From the NCBI RefSeq assembly GCF_963676685.1, contig NC_092354.1:67096241-67160240 (forward strand): DNA of 64,000 nucleotides, written 5' to 3'. Shown here piece after piece: positions 24,201 to 34,767 of the stretch (positions are counted from its first letter, which is position 1; each line of letters starts with the position of its first letter). Below the pieces are notes generated by a model. That model was given only the letters and a program-made list of their open reading frames with translations, had not been told where the DNA came from and searched no databases. The position numbers were made by a program, and so were the translations under genes. The DNA comes from Mytilus edulis. Lineage: Eukaryota; Mollusca; Bivalvia; Mytilida; Mytilidae.

Positions 24201-26217
24201 TTACGCAACAAATCTACAACTCCCTAAGTTTATGGCTACACATGCTGTTCTTATCTATATTCATGCACATTCATTAGCTATGTAGGCGTGTCAAAATCTT
24301 ATCATACACGATAATGACCAGCCAGTACACACTGTAATGATTTCATCAACCAGTAATAAAAAGATAAACATAACAATTGTAAGATTTGTTGTATGATCTG
24401 TCATGAAACCAGGTTCAATCCACCATTTTCTACATAAGAAAATGCCTGTACCAAGTCAGGAATATGACAGTTATTGTCCATTTGTTTGATGTGTTTTGTA
24501 AATTAAATATAGCTATTGTAAGATTTGTTGTATGATCTGTCATTTGTCATTATTATATATTTTTTGAATTGATATTTAGATGACCCCACATAATGGTGTT
24601 GCTCCTTCGACTCTTTATGATGGTTTCCACAGCAATGTTTGGCGAGGTGGTGGAGATGACGATAAGTGTACATCAGCACATGTGTATAGCAGGATTGCAG
24701 ACATACTGCCAGTTGTTAGACAGGCTGAAGAGGTAAGGGACAACATCAAAAAATCAATGAAGGATAAAAAACTTAATTCAAATAGTTTGGGGATGGGGTC
24801 AAAATTGCTGCAAGTTTTGTTTAATTGACATCTATTTTATATATATCCTTATTGGTCAATCAATTTTTCCTAAATTTAGTTAAGAGGGGGTATTAAAGTA
24901 ACAATTCAAATTCAACGTTGTTTAATTTATCATATTTAGTTGCACTACTCTGTTATCATGTTTATGAAACTCAGTGTTTCTCATTAAAAAGATATATAAA
25001 TCCAACAAAGTTAAGCTGGAACATGTACATAATATAATATAAATAAGAGTCCAACAGTTTTAATTTTAATAAATAAATTAAAAGCTGCGCCATGCATGCG
25101 TCTGTAGTTATGGTAGTCATTAATATGAGAATCCGGATTTCATTCATATCTGGTCTGTTTTCCGACTCTGATTCCTAGTTCATATATTGTATAAAGAGCA
25201 CATCTAAGAATCATTAGAGAAACAGTTTTCACCAGATTCTGGATTTTTTGTTGGGGAAAAGGGGGGCATTGCTGTTGTTATTGGTTTTGGTAGGTGGCTT
25301 ACATATATGTAGTAATTAAAAAGGGGGCGTAATTCCTTAAAACTGAATAAATACTGGTATATATAAATAATAATGATGATTTACTAATTTTTCAGATGAA
25401 TCTGTTGGAACTTCAAACTATACTCCACTGTATGTTAGAAGGATTAAAGGTCATGGGAGAGGTTATGATACAAATCTTTATAGATAGAATTCTTAACATT
25501 ACTGTTTTTGGCGAGAGTGAAACAGTAAGACCACCAGTAAAAGGTTCACTTGACAATTCAATAGATAATGGAGTCCTACACTGTTTAGTATATGGTAACC
25601 ATGAGGATCAACTTGAAATTGAAGAGAGACAATCTCGAAATAGTCAAAATCATGGTAGAATACATCAGAAAGTATTGTGTCCTAAAATTTCTACTGAAAG
25701 ATTCCGATCCAGATCACGTTCTCCATCGCCTGGAGAGAATAATATTTTGGCGGAAATAGAAAACACACAAAATCAAGACCCAGATCGAGCAATTAATATG
25801 AATTGTTTGGTTCAAAAATCAAGTAACTATCTGGTCAAGTCTTCATGTTTACATAACTACGTTCAGTCATACATACCAGATGTGGTTTATCTAAGAAATA
25901 CCATTGGAGGACGAGTAGCTAGAATTATAGCGGAAATATCTGCCTATGATAAATATGGATCATATATATCTTTTGAAACACATTTGAAAAGATCTACTGA
26001 GCAGTGTTTTCAGATGTGTATGGCGGGTCTGTCCAATAACCAGAAAGAAATAGCAGGACTTGTTGTAGTGCCTGATGGAATGAAACTCTTAGTGGTTCAT
26101 AAAGTTAAAAAGACAAATAATATGTTTTCTTATGAAGTGAAAGAAACAGAGCTTGTCATATGGAGTGAAACAAATAAACTTTTTGCAATTATGTTGAAAT
26201 TGATAGATTTTAGTTAG
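21263..26217 (+). CDS. Four-exon gene for a 440-residue protein of unknown function
   Basis: Exons: 21263-21321, 22969-23257, 24580-24732 and 25396-26217. All borders are GT-AG. The phases agree (2, 0, 0), with AG|G giving Arg across intron 1; total CDS is 1323 nt including the stop. Exon 1 encodes MTERTRQKNSKCDCSIFKP. Exon 2 is rich in acidic residues and contains YLDNYLDNEAEITGICF. Exon 3 has an RGGGDDD stretch. Exon 4 has a basic RFRSRSRSPSP segment, like an SR-type phosphorylation patch, at about 100 codons into the exon, followed by a folded-looking region with LVVVPDGMKLLVVHKVKK. No signal peptide or membrane helix is evident, so a nuclear or cytosolic location is inferred. AATAAA lies at 26234-26239, 16 bases after the stop. 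I do not recognise the family. Repeats upstream and in introns are separate entries. The join of exon 1 is the least certain part. Confidence 0.75.
21935..22290. repeat. Intron-1 repeat of the CCCCGGTCACAATAGATCGT type
   Basis: Starts AAGCCCCGGTCACAATAGAT and contains many GTCGTAC, CGTGCGAC and TACGACA words in both orientations, ending near GTGGGTCACGCGTGCG. The same word family occurs in the foldback at 22629-22851. Probably an inverted-repeat DNA element. Confidence 0.5.
22629..22851. mobile_element. Foldback element with 96-bp arms in intron 1
   Basis: The left arm 22629-22724 (starts CACGACGAACGTACCTCTGT) and right arm 22756-22851 are inverse copies with two mismatches in 96 positions; the spacer is 31 bp. 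Transcription of the host gene would produce a long intronic hairpin. No clear target duplication and no coding capacity. Confidence 0.9.
23405..23650 (+). repeat. Duplicated about 170-bp motif in intron 2
   Basis: GGGGGGTTCACATGTC-CGCTGTATCTCA with a following TTTATGAT-ATTGC--AAAACTT segment occurs at about 23429 and 23588, each preceded by TTTTATTTTAGA. Two diverged tandem copies; non-coding. Confidence 0.7.
24405..24514. mobile_element. 110-bp repeat insertion flanked by 29-bp direct repeats
   Basis: ATTGTAAGATTTGTTGTATG plus ATCTGTCAT occurs exactly at 24376-24404 and 24515-24543. The segment between contains AACCAGGTTCAATCCACCAT and CTGTACCAAGTCAGGAATAT, a dispersed family also seen near 28800, 36640, 38260, 43255 and 46305. 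It looks like an insertion with an unusually long target duplication, or a recombination product. Confidence 0.7.
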
Positions 26218-26233
26218 TGAATATTAAGTAAGA

Positions 26234-26239
26234 AATAAA
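26234..26239 (+). promoter_or_regulatory. Polyadenylation signal AATAAA
   Basis: First AATAAA after the stop codon of the 440-residue gene, which implies a very short 3' UTR. Confidence 0.5.
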
Positions 26240-27825
26240 GAAATCATAATTGAAGTTTATTGACATGCTATATAACTTGAATTGGCTCTTTGGGCTAAAA
26301 CGTTGAGGCATGATAAGAACTATTATTTCATCCTTGAAATTGTAAAAGTCATAAAAATTTCTCTAAAATTAATTCCAAATAGTCTGAGCTCATACATACA
26401 TTTAGATAGGTCAAATATTCAATTTTGCTGTTCGTAGTAAAAAGGAGTAAGTTTTGTAGGGAACATATTTTTCCCTGACAATTGAGTTAAAATGTGCTTC
26501 AAGACAACAAAAAAAATGATGAAAAGACGTACTTTGCTTAGGCAACAAAAGTGCAAAAGTTGACAACCAAAATATTGAAGTCAGATATATTTAGCAAATG
26601 TAATAACAAACATTATGTTAAAGTCATATGAAACCTCAAATTTAAAAAAAATATGTATATGTTTTTATAACTAAATGGATAGTTTTCATTATAGAACTTA
26701 TGTACATATACTTTTTTCTGAAGAAACAATTTGTCCACATTTAGAAGAAGTTTACTTTTTTTTAATTGCTTCCTTCCAGGAAGCAAATTGCCAACATATT
26801 TTCCGTATGCAAAGTGACCTTAGCGTGACCTTCTTCGTAAAAATCAGGTGATGGCAATACGCATGGATCTGTCATTAAAAAAAACAATTATCTGATTTAA
26901 CATGTTAAATAGTGCTCAATACCTATGTGCTTTTTTGTGATTGTTGACTATAAGGTTACAATCAGTAAACTTCGGCTTATAAACACGGCATTTAATGAGC
27001 AGCCATATTTGTTAAATCTTAACAGACAGAGAGAAAAAAAATTGACGATATATTTGTGTAAAAAATGATAAAATCGTGCACAGAAGACTAAGTTTATGAT
27101 ATATACATGCATTGGTTCAAGAATTGGATAAACATTATTTTTCACCAGTCACTGGTTTCATATGACTTTAGAAGACCTTTTCAGTTCAGACATGGACTCC
27201 TATATATAGTTAATTTCTTAAAAAATTAAATTTACCTGTTTTCATTGAAATTACATGGAAGATCTAAATGAATGCTTTTTGTGATGCATGAATAGAACGC
27301 AAGTACCTAATCCTTGACAAAAAGATATTTTCCTGTCTAATCCTAATGTGAAAATTTAGCTGGAATTTGGAAGCCATTTTAAGGTCTTATAGAACGTACT
27401 CCTTTTATTTTGTATTTCATGGGTTGTCTCACTTAAGTTAAAAACAAAATATCTATTCAAAAATTCAATAAATGTTGAACTAAATATATTGTTGTGAATC
27501 AAAAATTGGAATTTTCCACTTCTAAAAGTCAATAAGTTACCTAAATTGGTTAATTTCAAACCCCAGTTACCTGATCTGTATGATCCACCTCTGTCAGACA
27601 CACCACCAAACTGTATAATTTGGCATTTGCGATATATCTAAAGGGACCACAATCACACCTGACATTCGTTATTATTTCACACAACTTCATCTATTTTATA
27701 CAATCACTGACCAAAAAGGATAAGAAAATACAAATTTTAATAAAGAGTCAAGCATAAACATGAAATAAAGCCAGGATAATGTTTAATAATATGAAAAAAA
27801 ATATTAGTGAGTCTAAAAATGTATG
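26240..27825. other. Intergenic AT-rich region, no gene recognised
   Basis: Frames at 26948-27145 and 27356-27601 (minus) show no recognisable motifs or splice context. Confidence 0.4.
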
Positions 27826-27828
27826 TTT

Positions 27829-28135
27829 TTATGCCCCATCTAATATAGAAGAGGGGCATTATGTTTTCTGGTCTGTGCGTCCGTCTTTCTGTCCGTCTGT
27901 TTGTTCATCAGACTCACTTCAGGTTAAAGTTTTTGGTCGAGGTAGTTTTTGATGAAGTTGAAGTTAAGTCAACCTAAAACATAGTATACATATTCCTTAT
28001 GATATGATTTTTCTCATTTTACGGCCAAATTAGAGTTCTGACCCCCAATTTCACGGTCCGCTGAACATCATGAACATAAAAAATGATAGTGCGAGTCGGG
28101 CATCCATGTACTTTGGGACACATTCTTGTTTCGCT
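27829..28135 (+). repeat. Bivalve repeat of the ATGCCCCATCTA/GGGGCATTATGTTTTCTGG type
   Basis: Runs from ATGCCCCATCTAATATAGAA through GGTCTGTGCGTCCGTC and AGTTTTTGGTCGAGG to the GTGCGAGTCGGGCATCCATG and GGGACACATTCTTGTTT end. I recall this as highly abundant in bivalves. Non-coding. Confidence 0.65.
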
Positions 28136-28284
28136 ATATAATGCAATCATTAAAGCCACTAACTACTATTAAACAACTGCCATATTCCTGACATGACATG
28201 CTTGATACAGGACATTTTAAGAAATATTTTTTTTGATGGTTTGCATGCAATATCTTGAGTTCAAGTGTATTGATCTCTATTAAA

Positions 28285-28720
28285 TCCTAGTATAAGGTTA
28301 ATAGTTATCAAAGGTACCAGGATTATAATTTAGTACGTCAGACACGCGTTTCGTCTACATAAGACTCATCAGTGACGCTCATATCAAAATATTTATAAAG
28401 CCAAACAAGTAAAAAGTTGAAGAGCATCGAGGAACCAAAATTCCCTAAAAATGTGCCAAATACGGCTAGGGTAATCTATGCCTGGGATAAGAAAATTCTT
28501 AGTTTTTCGATAAATTCAAAGTTTTGTAAACCGGAATTTTATAAAAATGACCACATTATTGATATTAATGTCAACACCGATCGAAGTATTTACTACTGGG
28601 TTAAACACCACAATAAGAAGGTTGTGGTTTATTGTGATGGTTATTGTTCATGTATCAGAACAATAATTTGTGTATTAAAGTTTGGATCTCCATGAAATTT
28701 TACCCTCACAAAAATACTGA
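28285..28720 (+). repeat. Mussel-type dispersed repeat, family D (GCGCGTTTCGTCTACAT)
   Basis: AGTTATCAAAGGTACCAGGA, ATTTAGTACGTCAGACACGC and GTTTCGTCTACATAAGACTC, then CCAAATACGGCTAGGGTAAT. The apparent 92-codon frame at 28417-28695 is inside it. Shorter copies occur at 35588-35885, 44670-44735, 49085-49165 (reverse), 50370-50435 and 54070-54145 (reverse). Confidence 0.85.
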
Positions 28721-29042
28721 ACTCCGAGAAAAATTTAAAAAGTCCCTGAGCAAATGGCAAAATCAAAAGCTCAAACACATCAAACGAATGGATAAAAACT
28801 AGCAATACCTGACTTGGTATAGGTTTTTTCTGTTGTGGAAAATGAATTAAACCTGGTTTTATAGCTAGCTAAACCTCTCACTTGTATGACAGTCGTACAC
28901 AATGCTACTATATTGACAACGGTGTGTGAACAAACAATCAGACATTATAGGTAAAAATGTAAAAAATATGGGAACCAGAGTCAACATTTTTTTATAATCT
29001 TTATCACTATAACACTAAAAGGTTTATAGACAATGCACATTA

Positions 29043-29332
29043 GGCAGCAACCATTTGATTTTCTGGGGGGGGCTATGGTTTTTTTTTCTGTGCAAACTTT
29101 TTTTTTCGCCTTTGGCGAAGAACAATCTATTTTTTTAGCGACAAACCGAAAACAATTTTTTTCTTTCAATTTTAGCATCACATATAGTGGCAGCTGAGGG
29201 TGAAACAAACAATTTTTTTTTCTCAGGGTCCAAAACAAATTATTTTTTTCACCAAAACCTGGAAACAAACTTTTTTTTCCAAAAAAAACCATAGCCCCCC
29301 CCCCCCCCCCAGAAAATCAAATGGTTGCTGCC
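29043..29332. mobile_element. PIF/Harbinger-type MITE, 290 bp, TTA target duplication
   Basis: The left end GGCAGCAACCATTTGATTTT continues CTGGGGGGGGCTATGG; the right end is its inverse apart from the length of the C run. TTA flanks both ends (29040-29042 and 29333-29335). A 3-bp TTA duplication with GG-starting inverted ends is characteristic of PIF/Harbinger. The centre is full of A/T homopolymers and encodes nothing real. Confidence 0.85.
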
Positions 29333-29603
29333 TTAGAACAAATGAAAAAGACTACAAAAATTTACAATAGCACAATAACATATTGACGGGATGTATAATT
29401 ACAGACTGAGAGCCACCTCATATGTATCAAATACACTAATAGTCATATAGACAAAGCATATTGAGCAAAAATGAAACGCAAGAATGCAAAATGTTTTAGA
29501 AAACGCAATGAGGGATACAAAAGTTCAGAGTCACGTATTATTGATATCACTAAAAACAGACTAAACAGGAAAAGTAATATTCATTGAGATAAATAAAATA
29601 ATA

Positions 29604-30036
29604 TGGGGACGAAGTCCCATATTACAGTAGAAAAATCAATAATTTTTTTTTTTTAAAATCGGGAATTCATTGTACTAATGAACTCAAAATCGTTCAAATT
29701 TTTTTTTCGCGTTTTTTAATTTCCGGATCTGCGCAGAACGCAGAAATCTAGTTCCCTTTTCCGGTCTCGTGAGTTCTCTAGTAAAACATAGGAACGCAAG
29801 GAACACAATACCAATTTCATTTTTGATAATTCTTCAAATGTCTTTGATATGAATAAACGTTACCTGATGATCGCGTTTCTTTGTTTACATTGAACAAGAC
29901 GTCATAACTTAAATAACGTCACAATTAAAATCCCTAACAACAGAACCAAAATCGGAAACGTTACGGTATTTCCGTTTCTTTTTTTTAACAAATATTTAAG
30001 TTACAAAAAAAAAAATTCATACAGACTTCGTCCCCA
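29604..30036. mobile_element. Probable MITE with TGGGGACGAAGTC ends
   Basis: TGGGGACGAAGTC (29604-29616) is exactly inverted at 30024-30036. The interior is non-coding and AT-rich at both margins. No clear target duplication, so the boundary is provisional. Confidence 0.55.
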
Positions 30037-30477
30037 TTCACAGGTAATGCCTGTCTCATATTAAAATATAACACACTATTAAGACGATTAACAACGTCAG
30101 TCCCAGAATCTAAACTTAAGTACATCGTGTATTTTTTGTGAAGTTGATACGGAATATTTATCAACAAGGGGACAACAAGGTCTTGGTCCATTCCGATGAA
30201 CTTTTTTTTCTGGTTCATCAACTTTTTGCTCAGACACTGGTGACGTTTTGCAAACAAAGTCTGAGTAGGAACTGCAAGCTCTTGGACACCGAATACGTTG
30301 GGAAATGTATATTCCATATGTAGGTGAAGGCGAGTCTTGTAAATATATATAAGTATTAAATGTTATTTTAGGGTAGTAAAATTACTCATCTTCAATTCAC
30401 ATACCCTATTTTCATCCGTAACGTACCAGACAATGTCCTTCTTTAAAAAACACAGACTGGCATGCGTATCTCTTTGT

Positions 30478-30690
30478 CGTCCTGAGCATATGAGACCACC
30501 CCCAGTTTTTGGTGGGGTTCGTGTTGCTTAGTCTTTGTTTTTCTATGTTGTGTCTTGTGCACTTCTATTTGTCTGTTTGACTTTTTCTTATTTAGGCATT
30601 GCGTTGTCAGTTAATTTTTTGATAGATCTACGAGTTTGACTGTCCCTCTGGTATCTTTCGCCCCTCTTTTGCAGTTGGATTATTTGTCAT
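30478..30690 (+). repeat. Penelope-like element 3' tail, plus orientation
   Basis: Contains GGTGGGGTTCGTGTTGCTTA, TTTCTATGTTGTGTCTTGTG, GTTGTCAGTTAATTTTTT and GACTGTCCCTCTGGTATCTT, the 3' UTR of the PLE family. No coding part: an extremely 5'-truncated copy. It points towards the minus-strand copy that starts 150 bp away. Confidence 0.85.
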
Positions 30691-30841
30691 ATGAACCAGA
30701 TCTGCAACCAATAAAAGTAAAGTATGCCTATTTGTACAGTTTTATTCCTTGGAGACATAATAGTTGTCCCTTTATACATTGTTATACTCATTTGCACCAT
30801 TTTTTTTTTTAAATATGTATAAAGTTACCAGACTAACATAC

Positions 30842-33520
30842 ATAAAAGAGGGACGAAAGATACCAAAGGGACAGCCAAACTCATAAATCCAAAACAAACT
30901 GACAACGCCATGGCTAAAAATGAAAAAGACAAACAGAAAAACAATAGTACACATGACACAACATAGAAAACTAAAGAATAAACAACACGAACCCCATCAA
31001 AAACTAGGGGTGATCTCAGGTGCCCCGGAAGGGTAAGCAGATCCTGCTCCACATGTGGCACCCGTCGTGTTGCTTATGTGATTACAAATCCGGTAAATAG
31101 TCTAATTCGGTAGGTCAAATTCATGAAAGGGAAGGGGATTGTAGTTACGACGTAAGGAACATATCCGATATCATTTGTGAAACGGTTATTCCATAACGGT
31201 CAACCAACTCGTGATGGCGTCCGTAAAATTTACGAAGGGATGATTTCAACTTCACCATTTGGAACTCTTGGTTTAATAGCTTCCTTGTGAGCAGTAACCC
31301 TCTATCAAGAAAATCATGATAGGAAATGGAAGCACGGGAATATCGTATCAATTGGGAGATATATACCCCGTATGCAGGTGCTGCTGGAATGTTGCTACTT
31401 AGAAATGGAAAGTTCACAATTGGAAAGCTGAAATCATCTCTTTTGTCGTAAAATTTTGTTTTCAACCGACCCTCATTGTCAATTTCTAGATGTAAGTCAA
31501 GATATGAAGCCGACTTAACTGTATCTGTAGTATCCTTTATCTCCAATTCGATGGGATAGATGCGTTCCACATAGTCACCAAATTTTGAATTGTTTAGTGA
31601 AAGAACGTCATCTATATAGCGGAAAGTAGAGTTAAAGGATATTGCTAACTTCTTATCTTTCTTCCTAAGAAGTTCCTGCATGAAGTCAGCCTCATAATAA
31701 TAAAGAAACAAGTCGGCAAGTAGAGGGGCACAGTTTGTTCCCATTGGGATGCCGACAGTCTGTTGAAAAACACGTCCTCCGAACGTTACAAATATGTTGT
31801 CAATCAAGAAATCAAGCATCTTGATAATATCGGTTTCAGAGAATTTTTTGTTTGAATCAGAGTGATTCTTTACAAAGTATGATTTATCCCTCCCTAAGAC
31901 AAGATACTTGTATCTACGTTGGCCATTCTTTTTTATGAAGCAAAGTAATACCAACTCTTTCAATTTGTCTTTTAGTTTGGAATGTGGAATACTTGTATAA
32001 AGAGTAGAAAAGTCAAATGTTTTAATACTGTTACAAGATGAAAGAGAGTTAGATTGTATGTACTCTAAAAGATCTTTGGAATTTTTAAGTATCCACATCT
32101 GATTCACGCCACCTCTAGAATAGGCCGTTTCACAATAACTTTGAAGCCCGTCTTTGATTGCTGATAAAATAGATGTTAATTATTTAGAAAGAGGTTTCGT
32201 GGAGCACTTGGAAGACCCAGCAATATACCGTTGCTTGTAAGGACACTTATGTAGTTTAGGTATCCAATACAGTGATGGAAGATCCAGTTCTTCATCTTTG
32301 GTTGAAATACCAAAGGAACAAAGAACAGACCTATGATTATCCAGGATTTACTCTTTGGTAAGTGTCGTGAGGGTATATGTTGAGTTACCAAGTGAATTGT
32401 CTGTACCTAATCGTTTATCAAGCAATTAATGTAGTGACTTTTACAGACAAAAACGATGTTATTTGGGGCTTTGTCTGCGGGGACAACAACATATTTGTCA
32501 TGGAGGTCGATAAGTGTTTAGCAACATTTGGGTCTTTAAAGATTGACGTAGCATGGGCATTGATGGACCCATTCAGTTTCTTGATTCTGATTTGTATTAA
32601 CGACCTCACTGCCTTAATCCATTCGGATAGAGTGTCTACGTCTTCCTTTTCACGTTTAGCCCATTGCCTGGCATAATCCTCGACTGAGTCCATCAAAATT
32701 TTAAAGTTGTATTTCCAATTGACGGATTTAGGCTCACGATATTTCGGACCTTTCGATAACACATTTCGTAGAGAAGTGTTATTAACAATGTTAAGGTCAC
32801 CGGTAATAACGTGGCCAGCAGGATTATATATGAATTAGGAACTAGCACAAGTGCAATCAGGAGGTTTAGACTTGAAGTCGTCAATATCGAGATTCTGCAA
32901 AACGCGTTTGTAATTGAAAATTTTAGTTGCAATAGGTTTGGTATAGGTATAAGAAATTATTGGTACCGACTGGTCTTTGAAATAAGGAGGTATTTTCGAT
33001 TGAACTAATTTATGATGAAGGATATTGCCTAGGTTGACGCCATCGAGACCTTTGTTGGCAAAGGAAAGATTTAGAAAAGATCTTTTCTCTTTTTCATCTT
33101 TTCCAATGCGAACTGGCTTGAAAAGTCTGTGACTTGCAATATCCGAAATTATAGCTTGAAGTTTGTATTGCTTTGAATGAGGGTTTGTAACAGTGGATTC
33201 CAAACATAAATTGAACAGAGAATGAAGTTTTGAAAGGGGTAATGTATAAAGTTTCGTGCGAATGTGATGAATACCTAAGCGCTTTTGTATGAATGACAGC
33301 AAGTCATTAATAGAGACATCATGTAGAGAAGGTGATGTATAATGACGATGACCATGACTGCGTCTACGTCGAGGAGTCGAGTTGAAAATATTCATCACAT
33401 TCACCGAGTTACACGAAGGACTAGATAGAATACCTATACCATCAATTTTGTCATTGCAGCCATACGGTGTTGCATAACAAACTATGGTTTAATTCTGTGC
33501 TGACCTGACTTATCTACTAG
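30842..33520 (-). pseudogene. Nearly full-length but broken Penelope-like retroelement
   Basis: Reading right to left, homologous coding begins about 33489 (VCYATPYGCNDK), passes an Arg-rich segment (STPRRRRSHGHRHY) and reaches a reverse transcriptase. The RT core survives as an uninterrupted 320-codon frame at 31145-32107: motif A TFDFSTLYTSIPH (Asp 32), motif B VGIPMGTNCAPLLADL (about 118-133) and motif C RYIDDV (Asp 166-167). The LYTSIP and G-PMG-N-APLLADL signatures point to Penelope-like RTs. No GIY-YIG endonuclease was seen. Upstream at least two frameshifts (near 32505 and 32408) and in-frame stops (32835-32837, 32348-32350 and one near 32180) break the protein. The 3' tail is 30842-31144. 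Not autonomous as it stands. Confidence 0.85.
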
Positions 33521-34240
33521 TTCACATGCACATTAAAATGTATACAGATAATTATATATCATCAGCATGCAGTCTGTTTGATCAAGACACTGATGCACAC
33601 ATTTACTAAGTGTTATTTTTTTTTGATTAATTCCAATTTCTTGAATTCGTGATGAATTGAACCAGTTCTGACCAGTTTGATACTTTTTGATACATCAAAT
33701 TTAGTGAGAGTTGTTCACCCATGTATAACTCTTGTATTCTAGTCCAATTAAAATACATCAGCTTTGCCAAAACGAAAAAGGACAACAAACAAGCAACAGT
33801 TAGACAACACTACATGGAAAACGTTTATTGAACAACATGAATGCCCTTCTCTAAACTCATGCTCTGGGCATGGTATAATATCAAGTTTTTCCAGTTGCAC
33901 ACAACCACAGCATACCACAACATATTAGAAGGTTTAAATCCGCTACATTTGTTTGCACCTGTCCTAAGTCAGGAACCTGATGTTCGGTGGTTGTCGTTTG
34001 TTGATGTGGTTTTTGTTTCTCGTTTTGTATATAGATTACACCGTTGATTTTCCCGTTTGAATGGTTTTACACTAGTCATTTTTAGGGCCCTTTATAGCTT
34101 GATGTTTGGTGTGAGATAAGGCCCCTTGTTGAAGACCGTACTCTGACATATACTGGTTTACTTTTACAAATTGTGACTTGGATGGAGAGTTGTCTCATTG
34201 ACACTCAAATCACCTCTAATTTTATCTATATAATTTGATC
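33521..34240 (-). repeat. Reverse copy of dispersed repeat family A (core 33925-34235)
   Basis: GCTACATTTGTTTGCACCTG, GTCAGGAACCTGATGTTCGG, GGGCCCTTTATAGCTTGATG and GGATGGAGAGTTGTCTCATT are the inverse of the 8393-8710 family. 33521-33920 shows nothing recognisable. Confidence 0.75.
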
Positions 34241-34767
34241 AAAGTTAATGAGATATTTGGAGTAAAAGACGAAACCAACAGTTTAGTTTTTCATATATAT
34301 ATAACAACAAAGACTTCAAAAAATATTTATTAAAGTAATTTTGAAATGTCCATGCCGATTTTGTATTGTACTCTTCCTGTTTTCTTGGCCTGAGACTTAA
34401 GCATAAGTTGCACTGAAAAAAAAAATACAATTATGATGCGAAGAAGACAAATTATATACAGTGCTTAACTATAATATCTTCAGAAAGAACTACACTTCGT
34501 TTCGTCTCAGTGCTTCATTGGTCAATATCAACTAATGAACGTTGCATACTCTTGCAATTCCCGCAATATCATATTGTGACGTGACGAAAACGTTGACCAT
34601 GCTTTAAGACATCATATATATAGAACATATCATTGAAAGAATTTGTCGTCATATTGTCTAAACAGTTTCTAACGTCTGGAAAATTTAATTTTAAATATTT
34701 GAAAAGCTTGGCAAGCCTTACTCATTCGAATTGATTATTTAACTATCTTGAGTGGAAAAATATCATA

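Noticed and set aside
28417-28695. 92-codon frame that looks protein-like
   Set aside because: Lies wholly inside a dispersed repeat (family D) present several times in the window.
29985-30317. 110-codon minus frame partly over a MITE edge
   Set aside because: An overlapping frame is equally open and hydrophilic; no homology or splice context decides between them, so no gene is called.
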